NCBI GenBank assembly: GCA_030263295.1 | Contig: SZOS01000038.1 | Location: forward strand, 1 to 29,377 | Origin: Dokdonella_A sp014338185 | Lineage (GTDB): Bacteria; Pseudomonadota; Gammaproteobacteria; Xanthomonadales; Rhodanobacteraceae | Direction: 5' to 3' | DNA: 29,377 nucleotides | Shown: piece after piece, positions 1-9,858 of the stretch | Numbering within the stretch: the stretch's first letter is position 1 | Layout: each line of letters starts with the position of its first letter | Notes under the pieces: generated by a model | Told to the model about the DNA's origin: nothing | Database searches by the model: none | Seen by the model: the letters and a program-made list of their open reading frames with translations, nothing else | Position numbers and translations under genes: made by a program

Positions 1-2
1 CT

Positions 3-398
3 GCGCCCGCGGCACCGGCTCCCGCCCCGGCCCCGGCGGCGCCCGCGCCCGCCCCGGCCCCGGCGCCCGCACCCGTGGCGGTGGCCTCCGTCGACTTGGG
101 CAATGCCGTCGGCGCCGACCAGAAGGTGACCACGCCGGCCACGACCTTCGCCACCACCGACACGATCTATGCCGCGGTCGCCACCACCGGCTCGGCCGCC
201 AACGCGGTGCTCAACGCCAAGTGGACCTTCGGCGACGGCCAGACCGTCAACGAGTCGAGCCAAACCATCGCGCCCAACGGCGATGCGGTGACCAGCTTCC
301 ACATCTCCAAGCCCGACGGCTGGCCCAAGGGCAGCTACAAGGTCGAGATCTCGCTCGACGGCAAGGTGGTCGCGAGCAAGGACTTCACCGTGCAGTGA
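3..398 (+). CDS. C-terminal part of a protein with Ala/Pro linker and a beta-rich terminal domain (5' end outside window)
   Basis: The frame is open from the first bases, so the gene starts upstream and only its last 131 codons are visible. The first 24 or so residues are an almost uninterrupted alternation of Ala and Pro, a rigid extended linker. They lead into a domain of about 105 residues rich in Val, Thr, Gly and Asp, with phrases such as KWTFGDGQTVNES, FHISKPDGWPKGSYKVEI and VVASKDFTVQ. That pattern suggests an Ig-like or PKD-like beta sandwich with a final strand at the stop codon. A GTG at 75 could be mistaken for a start, but the linker is in frame and has no ribosome-binding site before it. 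I do not recognise the whole protein. Function is unknown; a role outside the cytoplasm or in protein binding is a guess from the linker-plus-domain architecture. A strong terminator follows 32 bp after the stop. Confidence 0.75.
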   Translation, partial: APAAPAPAPAPAAPAPAPAPAPAPVAVASVDLGNAVGADQKVTTPATTFATTDTIYAAVATTGSAANAVLNAKWTFGDGQTVNESSQTIAPNGDAVTSFHISKPDGWPKGSYKVEISLDGKVVASKDFTVQ

Positions 399-430
399 CC
401 TTCGCCGGCAGCATTCCGGCACGCAAGCAA

Positions 431-455
431 GGCGCGGAGTGATCCGCGCCTTTTT
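431..455 (+). terminator. Rho-independent terminator
   Basis: A perfect 8-bp GC-rich stem (GGCGCGGA at 431-438, TCCGCGCC at 443-450) with tetraloop GTGA is followed directly by five T. It lies just after the + strand gene ending at 398 and before the convergent DegV-family gene, so it ends the upstream transcript. Confidence 0.9.
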
Positions 456-482
456 GCTGGCCGCGCAGCGTCACCGTCCGGC

Positions 483-1433
483 TCAGGGCGTCATCGAGAA
501 CTCGTGCGCGTGGGCGGCGAAGGCGACCAGCACCGCACCGGTGCCGACATTGACCATGCCCGTGATGCTCATGGGGCTTGCGAACAGCTCCACGTCGTGT
601 TCGGCGCAGGTCTCGCGCAGCGCCGTGTAGCCGGGCAGGGCCGGCAACTGCGCAGGATCGCCGCCATAGCTCACGCACACGGTGGGCGTGAGCAGACCGC
701 CGCGCACCGCACGCGCGGCGTTGCCGAACAGCAGCTCGCAGCCGTGCTCGAAACCACGCACCTTGCCGACCGGTCCGGTGTCGCCACGGTGTGCGCGCAC
801 GATCGGCTTGATGTCGAGCGCGGTGCCCAGCGCCGCGCTGACCCAACCGACGCTGCGATCGCCCTTCTTCTGTGCCCGCGCGCGCAGGTAGTACAGGTCG
901 CGCGGCAACATGTAGCCAAAGGTCTGGCGCGACAGCAGCTCGAGCTGCTCGCGAATCTGGCCCGGATGCTCGCCCGCTGCGCGCAGGCGCACGGCCTCGA
1001 CCGCGGTGATGCCCTGCGCCGCGAACAGGTTCTCGGTGTCGATCACGCGCATGAGGAACGGCCCGGGCACGCCCGCGGCCTGGCGGATCGGCCGATAGTC
1101 CTTGAGGATCGCGAAGCTGGCCTGGCTGGTGTTGGCGTGGATGCCGCTGCGTGTGGCCGAGATCGTGAGGCAGAACACGCAGTCGTAATCGATCACGAGC
1201 CGTTCGAGGAACAGCGCGCTGATCTCCTCCACCGAACAGGGCTCGGTCTCGGCGGCATGTCCGCGGTCGCCGAGCCCGGCATCGAGGAAATGGGCGATCG
1301 CCGCGGCATCGCGCTGGTCGAGCAGGGTCTGCCCGTCCAGGTGGATGCGGATCGGCAGCACCACCACGCGGTGTTGCTGCAGGTATTGGACCGGCAGATC
1401 GCAGGCCGCGTCGACCACAATGCCTATGCGCAT
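483..1433 (-). CDS. DegV family fatty acid-binding protein
   Basis: The 316-residue product starts MRIGIVVDAACDLP, the typical DegV first strand followed by the Ser/Asp-type ligand loop (here Ala-Ala-Cys-Asp). It continues with the DegV features VLPIRIHLDGQT, VFCLTISATRSG and VIDTENLFAAQG. The C-terminal domain ends with ITGMVNVGTGAVLVAFAAH, resembling the DegV GP-x-hxxHxGPGxhgh region. DegV (FakB-like) proteins bind a single fatty acid in a two-domain fold and in Firmicutes hand it to the kinase FakA; no kinase gene is visible here. The ATG at 1433 is chosen over an upstream in-frame start because it begins exactly at the family N-terminus and has a G-rich stretch just before it. The usual TSQP-type motif is altered (TEPCSVEE), so ligand preference may differ. 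The gene is divergent from isocitrate dehydrogenase. Confidence 0.8.
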   Translation of the reverse strand: MRIGIVVDAACDLPVQYLQQHRVVVLPIRIHLDGQTLLDQRDAAAIAHFLDAGLGDRGHAAETEPCSVEEISALFLERLVIDYDCVFCLTISATRSGIHANTSQASFAILKDYRPIRQAAGVPGPFLMRVIDTENLFAAQGITAVEAVRLRAAGEHPGQIREQLELLSRQTFGYMLPRDLYYLRARAQKKGDRSVGWVSAALGTALDIKPIVRAHRGDTGPVGKVRGFEHGCELLFGNAARAVRGGLLTPTVCVSYGGDPAQLPALPGYTALRETCAEHDVELFASPMSITGMVNVGTGAVLVAFAAHAHEFSMTP

Positions 1434-1584
1434 GACGCCCCCGGCGTCGCCATGGTGGCGCCAAGCTAGCACCAAGCGCCCGACCCGCGTTCTTGCGCCG
1501 CAGCGAATGCTGCTCGCGGCCTGGCCAGTGGACCGGGCCAGGTGGCCGCCGGCCGCGCCGCACGATCCTTTGCCCGGCGCCGCG

Positions 1585-1606
1585 AAACCGCGACAATAGG
1601 CGGTTT
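1585..1606. promoter_or_regulatory. Inverted repeat in the DegV/isocitrate dehydrogenase divergent interval
   Basis: AAACCGC (1585-1591) and GCGGTTT (1600-1606) form perfect 7-bp arms around the 8-bp spacer GACAATAG. The spacer holds an AT-rich hexamer that could be a -10 element. The site is about 70 bp upstream of the isocitrate dehydrogenase start, in the 242-bp gap between divergent genes. It could be an operator or a promoter with dyad symmetry; no protein can be assigned. Confidence 0.35.
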
Positions 1607-1675
1607 GCGGCGCCGCCGGCGCCGCCCGCGCGACGAGCGCCCCGGCTTCTACGACGACCCGACGGAACCCCGCCC

Positions 1676-3901
<2,226 letters not shown>

Positions 3902-3943
3902 GGCGCGTCGATGGCTGGCGCAGCGGCCCGGCGCGGGGCGCTG

Positions 3944-3952
3944 TGCTAGGCT
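3944..3952 (+). promoter_or_regulatory. Possible extended -10 promoter for the methyltransferase-like lipoprotein
   Basis: TG at 3944-3945 followed by C and the hexamer TAGGCT (3947-3952) resembles an extended -10 element. It would place a transcription start about 35 bp ahead of the ATG at 3994. No clear -35 is seen, as is normal for extended -10 promoters. Confidence 0.3.
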
Positions 3953-3993
3953 CGGGACCACACCCCGTCCAGCCTTTTCGCGGAGTAACGACC

Positions 3994-4911
3994 ATGAACA
4001 AGATCGTTTGCCTGTTGCCGCTCGCGCTCGCCCTGGCCGCCTGTGGTTCGACCGATGCGCCGGCGCCGCCCGCCAATGTCCCGGTCAAGGCACCCGAGTT
4101 GGACCAGCCGGCCCAGCCGACGCCGCCGCAGAACGCCCAGGAAGCCGCCGCGAGCAAGCTCGATCGCGCGCTCGCGGGCGAATGGCGTTCGGACACCAAC
4201 AAGGCGCGCGACCAGTACCGCCATCCGAAGCAGACGCTCGAGTTCTTCGGCGTCAAGCCCACCGACACGGTCATCGAGATCACGCCCGGCGCGGGCTGGT
4301 ACACCGAGGTGCTCGCGCCATTCCTCAAGGACAGCGGCCATCTCATCGCCGCGGTCGCGGCCGATTCGAGTTCGGACTATGCCAAGAGCAGCAACGAGGC
4401 CTACCGCGCGCTGCTGCAGAAGGATGCGGCGGCCTTCGGCGAGGTCGGCCTCGTCGAGTTCGATCCCAAGGCCCCCGTGCTCGGTCCGGCCGGCTCGGCC
4501 GACAGCGTGCTCACCTTCCGCAATGTGCACAACTGGGCCATGAGCGGCACCGCGCCGGCGATGTTCAAGGCCTTCTTCGAGGTGCTCAAGCCGGGCGGCA
4601 CGCTCGGCGTGGCCGACCATCGCGCGGCTGCCGATGCGCAGTTCGACAAGGTCAAGGACAGCGGCTACCTGCCGCAGGATTACGTGATCAAGCTCGCCAC
4701 CGACGCCGGCTTCCAGCTGGTGGCGCAAAGCGAGATCAACGCCAACCCGGCCGATACCAAAGATCATCCCAAGGGCGTGTGGACGCTGCCGCCGACCTTT
4801 GCGATGGGCGAGCAGGACCATGCCAAGTACCAGGCGATCGGCGAGTCCGATCGCATGACGCTCAAGTTCGTCAAGCCAGCGGGCGACGGCATCTTCAAGA
4901 CCAAGGACTGA
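3994..4911 (+). CDS. Predicted SAM-dependent methyltransferase-like lipoprotein (COG4798-like)
   Basis: The 305-residue protein begins with a clear lipoprotein signal: Lys, a hydrophobic run, and LAAC with the lipid-accepting Cys at residue 17. A Pro/Ala-rich tether to about residue 48 follows. The globular part starts around RSDTNKARDQYRHPKQTLEF and carries a Rossmann methyltransferase motif I (TVIEITPGAGWYTEVLAP, about 92-109). It also has an acidic strand, VLTFRNVHNW, and the post-motif strand LKPGGTLGVADHRA. This matches the 'predicted methyltransferase' group whose members often carry signal peptides. Substrate is unknown. A SAM-binding fold exported out of the cytoplasm is odd, because SAM is not expected in the periplasm; the domain may bind something else. 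The ATG at 3994 has GGAG 9 bp upstream and yields the lipobox, so the start is secure. Confidence 0.8.
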   Translation: MNKIVCLLPLALALAACGSTDAPAPPANVPVKAPELDQPAQPTPPQNAQEAAASKLDRALAGEWRSDTNKARDQYRHPKQTLEFFGVKPTDTVIEITPGAGWYTEVLAPFLKDSGHLIAAVAADSSSDYAKSSNEAYRALLQKDAAAFGEVGLVEFDPKAPVLGPAGSADSVLTFRNVHNWAMSGTAPAMFKAFFEVLKPGGTLGVADHRAAADAQFDKVKDSGYLPQDYVIKLATDAGFQLVAQSEINANPADTKDHPKGVWTLPPTFAMGEQDHAKYQAIGESDRMTLKFVKPAGDGIFKTKD

Positions 4912-4920
4912 CGCGCGCCA

Positions 4921-4946
4921 CGGCGGGGCGTGCCTGCGCCCCGCCG
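4921..4946. terminator. GC-rich hairpin after the methyltransferase-like gene
   Basis: CGGCGGGGCG (4921-4930) and CGCCCCGCCG (4937-4946) form a perfect 10-bp stem with a 6-base loop, 9 bp after the stop at 4911. There is no T-run, so it is at most a weak or Rho-assisted terminator, or it stabilises the mRNA end. Confidence 0.45.
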
Positions 4947-4984
4947 CCGCGGCCCATGCCTGCCCGACGGTCGCCGCCGGCCGC

Positions 4985-5530
4985 ATGCTGATCCTGCTCA
5001 ACAAGCCGCATGGCGTGCTGTGCCAGTTCACCGACCGCAGCACGCCGCCGCGGCCCACGCTCGCGCACTACGTGACCCAGCCGGGCGTGTATCCGGCTGG
5101 ACGGCTCGACCACGACAGCGAAGGCCTGCTGCTGCTCACCGACGATGGCGCGCTCGCGCATCGGCTCACCGATCCGCGTCACAAGCAGGAAAAGACCTAT
5201 CTGGTGCAGGTCGAAGGCGTGGTCGATGATGCGGCGCTGGCGACGTTGCGTCGTGGAGTGCAGCTCAACGATGGCATGACCCTGCCCGCGCGGGCACGCG
5301 CGCTCGATGCACCACCGCAGTGGCTGTGGCCGCGCGATCCACCGGTGCGCTTCCGCAAGAGCGTGCCCGACGCATGGCTGGAACTCACGCTGCGCGAGGG
5401 CCGCAACCGCCAGGTGCGGCGCATGACCGCGGCGGTCGGCCTGCCCACATTGCGCCTGGTCCGCACGCGCGTGGGCGAGTACGCACTCGATGGTCTGGCG
5501 CCGGGCCACACCCGCATCGAGCGGCGCTGA
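4985..5530 (+). CDS. rluE: 23S rRNA pseudouridine synthase E (RluE-type)
   Basis: The 181-residue protein is a RsuA/RluB/E/F-type pseudouridine synthase that isomerises uridine in 23S rRNA (U2457 in E. coli for RluE). It starts directly with the catalytic domain (MLILLNKPHGVLCQFTDR) and has no S4 domain, as expected of RluE. The catalytic Asp lies at residue 42 in GRLDHDSEGLLLLTDDG. The second signature REGRNRQVRRMTAAVGLPTL and the closing LRLVRTRVGEYAL stretch are present. The ATG at 4985 overlaps no other gene and gives the usual N-terminus. It follows the lipoprotein gene by 73 bp, with a hairpin between, so it may or may not be co-transcribed. Confidence 0.92.
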   Translation: MLILLNKPHGVLCQFTDRSTPPRPTLAHYVTQPGVYPAGRLDHDSEGLLLLTDDGALAHRLTDPRHKQEKTYLVQVEGVVDDAALATLRRGVQLNDGMTLPARARALDAPPQWLWPRDPPVRFRKSVPDAWLELTLREGRNRQVRRMTAAVGLPTLRLVRTRVGEYALDGLAPGHTRIERR

Positions 5531-5716
5531 CGGCCGGTGGCATCCGGGCCCGTGGCCCGCGCCAGCACAAGTGAGCTGCGCCACAGGCCGCGCATCGCGC
5601 CTCCCGCACCATGTGGCCACCTGCCGCGGTGCCATGTGCCACGCGGCCGGGGCGCAAGGTCGCTCCGAATGCCCGTGGTCCGCGCGCCGCGATCCGCGAA
5701 CCATGGGAGGTTGGGA

Positions 5717-6200
5717 ATGGCCAGGCTGCTCAAGCTCGTGGATCTGCCCGCACTGGCGCCGTTTCTGGGCAGCATCCTCACCTGCATCGTGATCTCCAGC
5801 CTCATGCAGGGCGCCGACGTGGGCACGGCCATGTTCGGGCGCAGGATCATCGCCACCGGCCGACCCTGCCCGGAGTGTGGCTGCTGGCCGTGACCGGGGT
5901 GTGGATGGGCCCGCGTGGTGGCGACCGGCGGCAGCGCTTCTTCCAGATCAAGGCCGCGCTGGTCGCGCTCGTACCCGCCAACACCTGCCTGTTCATCTTG
6001 CCCGCCGCACAGGCAGCCACCGACATCGCCGTCGCCTCGGTCGAGCAAGGCACGCTGTCGCCCGCCCAGGCGGCCGCCCGCCCCAAGGAATCGGTCTGCG
6101 GCGGGATGAACATCCTGCTTGCGCTGGCCGCCGTGGTGGTGGGCGTGTGGAAGTTCGGCATGCGTCCCGCGTCCGCCCGCCGAGGGCCGGCCGCGTTCCG
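5717..6200 (+). pseudogene. Small multi-pass membrane protein gene broken by a -1 frameshift
   Basis: An ATG at 5717 with a strong GGGAGG seven to twelve bases upstream opens MARLLKLVDLPALAPFLGSI and a first membrane segment. It then hits TGA at 5891-5893 after 58 codons. In the next frame the sequence continues smoothly as TLPGVWLLAVTGVWMGPRGG, then KAALVALVPANTCLFILPAA and MNILLALAAVVVGVWKFG, three more membrane segments. The join falls near 5858-5864 (ACCGGCCGACCC); one missing base there, for example a second G in CGACC, would restore a protein of about 155 residues or more. The downstream frame has no stop until 6822 and runs over the antisense VOC gene, so the original C-terminus is also uncertain. 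I do not recognise the family. A sequencing or assembly error is as likely as true decay, because the codons on both sides still look selected. Confidence 0.6.
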
Positions 6201-6204
6201 GCCG

Positions 6205-6585
6205 TCAGCGGCCGGGTGGTGGCTCCCACAGTTCCACCTTGTTGCCCTCGGGATCGATGACCCAACCGAACTTGCCCAGCGCGGAGTGCTCGGTATCGGC
6301 AAGCACGTTACAGCCTTCGGCGCGCAGCGCCTCGAGCAGGGCATCGAGGTCGGCGACCCGGAAGTTCACCATGAACGATGCCGTGCCCGGCGCCAGCTTG
6401 TCGCTGTCCGGCGCGAACGGGCTCCATATCGTCACGCCCGAGGGGTTGTCGGCATCGCCCCAGCGGAAGATCACGCCGCCCCAGTCGGTCAGCTCCAGCC
6501 CGAGGTGTCGCTGGTACCAGGCCGCCAGCGCCCGTGGATCGGCCGACTTGAAGAAGATTCCACCAATGCCGGTGACACGCTTCAT
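6205..6585 (-). CDS. VOC (glyoxalase/bleomycin resistance) family protein
   Basis: A single-domain vicinal-oxygen-chelate protein of 126 residues. It opens with VTGIGGIFFKSADPRALAAW, the first betaalphabetabetabeta module with YQRHLGLEL. A second module follows with ASFMVNFRVADLDALLEALR and closes on GWVIDPEGNKVELWEP, the classic DPEGNxxELWE ending. Its Glu is a usual metal ligand. Enzymes of this fold dimerise and act as isomerases, dioxygenases or drug-binding proteins; the substrate cannot be told. The ATG at 6585 has GGATGC just upstream. It stands alone on the minus strand, and its 3' end lies against the frameshifted membrane gene. Confidence 0.9.
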   Translation of the reverse strand: MKRVTGIGGIFFKSADPRALAAWYQRHLGLELTDWGGVIFRWGDADNPSGVTIWSPFAPDSDKLAPGTASFMVNFRVADLDALLEALRAEGCNVLADTEHSALGKFGWVIDPEGNKVELWEPPPGR

Positions 6586-6707
6586 CGCATCCTCCGCGCA
6601 CTCGCGCCGCCATCACGGCAACCGCCGCACGATCCGACAGCCGGCCTTGCCAGTCAAGGCGCGCGCGGATCGCGTGCACCACGCCTGCCGGCGCCCGGCG
6701 CCCGCGG

Positions 6708-7208
6708 TCACACCGCCACGCGCGCCACCTTGCCGGCGCGCGCGAACGCCGCGATCCGCGCGATCTGCTCGCCATCGAGGTGGCGCAGCGGAATGCAGTG
6801 CGCGCACTGCCTGCGGAAGTAGAGCATGAGGAAGCCGCGCCGCCGCACCACGGTCCTGATCATCGACCAGTCCTGCCGCAGCTCCATGTGCGCCGAACTC
6901 GAGCGCACGCCCTGCGCATCGATGGTGTAGAGGTGCAGTGGCGTGTCGGCGAAGGTGCGGTGTCCACGCCAGGTCGACCACAACATCACTGCGGGCACGA
7001 ACGCCAGCAGCAGCGCGCACAGCAGCCAGTCGATCATCGGCACCCGGCCAAGGTCCAGGTAGGCCACGATCGGCAGCGCGATGCCCAGCAGCGGGAAGGC
7101 CAGCACCCAGATCATGCACAGCCAGCACGAGGTGGTCACCGCGAGCCCGGCCCTGAACCGGTCGCGAAAGGAAAACGGAAAACTGAGTTGCACGGCTGAC
7201 GTATCCAT
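6708..7208 (-). CDS. YcxB-like family membrane protein
   Basis: A 166-residue protein with two hydrophobic segments, at about residues 17-45 (TTSCWLCMIWVLAFPLLGIA) and 58-76 (IDWLLCALLLAFVPAVMLW). A basic cytoplasmic-type domain follows, with YTIDAQGVRSSSAHMELRQDWSMI, RRRGFLMLYFRRQCAHCIPL and a final DGEQIARIAAFARAGK. Two TM helices plus a PH-like C-terminal domain ending in a short helix match YcxB-like proteins, whose function is not established. The ATG at 7208 is preferred over an upstream in-frame start: the upstream 47 residues are Arg/Gly-rich, and a GTGGGGTGGG stretch sits just ahead of this ATG. It has no operon partner: 122 bp separate it from the VOC gene and 144 bp from the pilin-like gene, both on the same strand. 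Confidence 0.72.
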   Translation of the reverse strand: MDTSAVQLSFPFSFRDRFRAGLAVTTSCWLCMIWVLAFPLLGIALPIVAYLDLGRVPMIDWLLCALLLAFVPAVMLWSTWRGHRTFADTPLHLYTIDAQGVRSSSAHMELRQDWSMIRTVVRRRGFLMLYFRRQCAHCIPLRHLDGEQIARIAAFARAGKVARVAV

Positions 7209-7352
7209 TCCCACCCCACTTGTCGTACACAGGCCCGCAAGCGGGGCCACCACCCTTGGCGATGCCATCGAGGCCGACCACCAGCGGGTCCTTGCCCGCG
7301 GCCCAGCATACCTGCCGCGCGGAAGGTCGTGGCCGACGCCGCGACGCACGGT

Positions 7353-7889
7353 TCAGTTGGCCGTGAAGCTCAGCGTGTGCTTGGCGGCGCGTGCACAGAC
7401 CTCGGCCACCGCATCGCCATCGAGAACCGCGGCAGGCCCGAGGCTGTCGTCCTTGACGACGATATCCATGCCCCCACCCACGGTCACCAACTGGAACGCA
7501 TCGCGCACCGCCATGACCAAGCCGGTGCAGGCTTCGGTGGGTACTTCGGTGACGGTGAGGCGGAAGGCGTTGTCGCTGCCACCGCCATGGCTGGCGGCAT
7601 CGATCGTGATCTGCCCGCCCCATGAATTGACGATCGTCGAGCCGCGGACCGTCGCGTCGGGCACCTTGCCCGCCTTCACGAGGGTGGCGGCATCGGTGCC
7701 CGCGTAGTGATGGTCAGGGTGGAGCTGCTTGATCGCGACAGCGAGCAGCATGACGTCGGTTGCCTCGCCCATCACGCTCGATGCGCCGCGCAACGGGTCG
7801 GCGCGCGGCGCGCGCGGGATGAGCATGCCGACGGCCACGATGCCGACGAGCAGCACGCGGGTGGCTCGATCGAGGCAGGACCCGTACAT
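7353..7889 (-). CDS. Orphan PilS-like (type IVb pilin-like) exported protein
   Basis: The 178-residue product carries hallmarks of the PilS/type IVb pilin globular domain. These are an alpha1-like helix (GASSVMGEATDVMLLAVAIK), the STIVNSWGGQITIDAAS strand pair, FRLTVTEVPTEACTGLV with Cys121, and a C-terminal VAEVCARAAKHTLSFTAN with Cys165. The two cysteines would form the D-region disulfide. The N-terminus is not a normal class III prepilin leader: there is no Gly/Ala^Phe/Met-xxx-Glu site. Instead RATRVLLVGIVAVGMLIPRAPRA resembles a Sec signal peptide or a degenerate pilin helix. The ATG at 7889 is chosen because GGAG lies seven bases upstream; an ATG four codons earlier (7901) is possible. 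No pilus assembly genes adjoin it. It may be a secreted adhesin-like subunit or a pilin relic. Family call is fairly confident, function is not. Confidence 0.65.
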   Translation of the reverse strand: MYGSCLDRATRVLLVGIVAVGMLIPRAPRADPLRGASSVMGEATDVMLLAVAIKQLHPDHHYAGTDAATLVKAGKVPDATVRGSTIVNSWGGQITIDAASHGGGSDNAFRLTVTEVPTEACTGLVMAVRDAFQLVTVGGGMDIVVKDDSLGPAAVLDGDAVAEVCARAAKHTLSFTAN

Positions 7890-8325
7890 GGTGAACTCCA
7901 TGAGTGGCGACGTGATAGCTCGGCTATCGGCGCACGCACGAGTGTAGCGATACGTGCGTCCCGGTACGATGCAGTCACGCGCACTCCGCTTCACTCGCAC
8001 ACCGGCCATCTTGGCGCCGCGCTAAAGGGCGGGTGCCGGTCACCAGCGCACTGGGTCAGCACCGGGATCCCGCCCGGCCGCGGGCCATCCCGTCCGGGCA
8101 TCGCCACATCGGCTACGGACGGGACCATTTGGGCGTGCTCGACAGCCACGAAGCATGCGAGCGCATGCGCCCGTGATTGCTCTGCGGCCGAGACGTGAAC
8201 CGCTGTGCGCCACCACCCATCGCCGCGCTGGCCACGGGCCGTGCGCGGCGGCATGATCGGCACATCCACGGCAGCGCACAGGGGCAGGCAATGGCAGCGA
8301 CGGCACACGGCAGTGGAGCGCGCGC
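7890..8325. other. 436-bp divergent intergenic region
   Basis: No convincing gene is seen between the pilin-like gene (minus) and the MBL-fold gene (plus). It holds two small dyads near the pilin-like start: GATAGC-TCG-GCTATC (7914-7928) and ACGCACG (7934-7940) / CGTGCGT (7953-7959). On the minus strand a TACACT hexamer between these latter arms could be a -10. The rest (about 7990-8325) shows only GC-rich sequence without codon structure or clear signals. Confidence 0.4.
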
Positions 8326-9717
8326 ATGATCGTCTACAGCTGCCATGGCGCAGCCAAGAACGTAACCGGCTCGTGCCACCTCATTACCTGCAACGACCGC
8401 CGCGTACTCATCGACTGCGGCCTGTTCCAGGGCGAGCGCGACGAGGAGGCGGCCAACGCCGAGCCCTTCGGCTTTGATCCCGCCACGCTCGATGCGGTGC
8501 TGCTCACGCATGCCCACCTCGATCACTGCGGCCGCATCCCCAAGCTCGTGCGCGAGGGCTTCCGTGGCCCGATCTGGGCCACCGCCGCCACGCGCGAGCT
8601 CGCGCGCGTGGTGCTGCTCGACGCCGCCGGTCTGCAGGAGGAGGAGGCCCGCCGCGCGCAGCGCAGCGAGCGCACTGGCAATGGGTCCTTCGAGCCGCTG
8701 TACACGCTCGATGACGCGCTGCGCTCGCTCGACCATTTTCGCGACGCGGTCGCCTATGGCACGACCGTGCCGGTCACCGATGGCATCCGCGCGACCTTCC
8801 AGGACGCCGGCCACATCCTCGGCTCGGCCTCGGTGGTGCTGGACCTGGACGATGGCAAGCACCAGCGCCGCATGGTGTTCTCGGGTGACCTGGGCAATCC
8901 GGGGCGGCCGATCCTGCGCGATCCGGTGGCCGCGCCCGCGGCCGACTACGTGGTGATGGAATCGACCTACGGCGATCGTCCGCACCGGTCGTTGCCCGAT
9001 TCGATCGACGAGCTGTACGAGGCGATCCGCAGCACGGTCGAGCGCAAGGGCAACGTGGTGATCCCGACCTTCGCGCTGGAGCGCGCGCAGGAGCTGCTGT
9101 ACTACCTGCACCGCGGCATCCGCTCGGGCGCGTTGCCGGCCACGCTGCAGGTGTTCCTGGATTCGCCGATGGCGATCTCGGCCACCGAGATCTTCCGCCG
9201 CCATCCCGAGTGCTTCGACGAGGGCATGCGCGAGGAACTGCGCCATGGCGATCCGTTCGCGATGGCGGGCCTGCATTTCACCCGCGAGACCGGCGAATCG
9301 ATGCGCATCAACGACATCGAGGGCGGCGCGGTGATCCTGGCCGGGTCGGGCATGTGCAACGGCGGGCGCGTGCGCCACCATCTCAAGCACAACCTGTGGC
9401 GCCAGCGCAGCAGCATCGTGTTCGTCGGCTACGCCGCCGCGGGCACGCTCGCGCGGCGCATCATCGACGGCGCGCGCGAAGTGCGCGTGTTCAACCAGGA
9501 CATCCCGGTGCGCGCGCAGGTGTGGACCATCAACGGCTTCTCCGCCCACGCCGGCCAACCCGCGCTGCTCGACTGGCTCGGCACCGCGCCGCGCCGGCGC
9601 GTGTTCCTCGTCCATGGCGAGTACGGCCGGGGCATGCAGGTGCTCAAGGAGCGGCTCGAGGCGCGCGGCCAGGCGTGCCAGCTGCCCGGCCTCAACGAGC
9701 CGATCCTCATCGACTGA
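8326..9717 (+). CDS. MBL-fold / beta-CASP RNase-like metallohydrolase
   Basis: The 463-residue protein belongs to the metallo-beta-lactamase RNA-processing group (CPSF73/Ysh1-like, COG1236). It starts with YSCHGAAKNVTGSCHLI, typical of the bacterial branch. The zinc-binding motif THAHLDHCGRIPKL has HxHxDH at residues 62-67. Later ligands lie in DAGHILGSASV and FSGDLGNPGRPI. The beta-CASP insertion begins around MESTYGDRPHR and includes FALERAQELLYYL, FLDSPMA and ILAGSGMCNGGRVRHHLKH. It ends with FSAHAGQPALLDW, the beta-CASP motif C His. All metal ligands look intact, so an active Zn-dependent endo- or 5'-3' exonuclease is expected, acting on RNA in the cytoplasm. The ATG at 8326 starts exactly at the conserved N-terminus. 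Nothing nearby shows its specific target. Confidence 0.92.
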   Translation: MIVYSCHGAAKNVTGSCHLITCNDRRVLIDCGLFQGERDEEAANAEPFGFDPATLDAVLLTHAHLDHCGRIPKLVREGFRGPIWATAATRELARVVLLDAAGLQEEEARRAQRSERTGNGSFEPLYTLDDALRSLDHFRDAVAYGTTVPVTDGIRATFQDAGHILGSASVVLDLDDGKHQRRMVFSGDLGNPGRPILRDPVAAPAADYVVMESTYGDRPHRSLPDSIDELYEAIRSTVERKGNVVIPTFALERAQELLYYLHRGIRSGALPATLQVFLDSPMAISATEIFRRHPECFDEGMREELRHGDPFAMAGLHFTRETGESMRINDIEGGAVILAGSGMCNGGRVRHHLKHNLWRQRSSIVFVGYAAAGTLARRIIDGAREVRVFNQDIPVRAQVWTINGFSAHAGQPALLDWLGTAPRRRVFLVHGEYGRGMQVLKERLEARGQACQLPGLNEPILID

Positions 9718-9858
9718 GGCACGCTCGGTTCGCGCGCGGCGAGACCGCCGCCGGCATTGGTCCCATGGTTCCAGGCGTGATTGGACCCGTGCGCGCGTGC
9801 ACGCGCGCCGCGCCAGGCCGTATGCTGCGCGCCTTCGCCCGCGCTTCCGCATCGCCCC

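Noticed and set aside
3..74. Tandem DNA repeat or CRISPR-like pattern at the window start
   Set aside because: The repetitive GCG-CCC text is the in-frame coding of an alternating Ala-Pro linker.
1493..1675. 61-codon upstream extension of isocitrate dehydrogenase
   Set aside because: Arg/Pro-rich, crosses the inverted repeat in the intergenic gap and adds nothing seen in the family.
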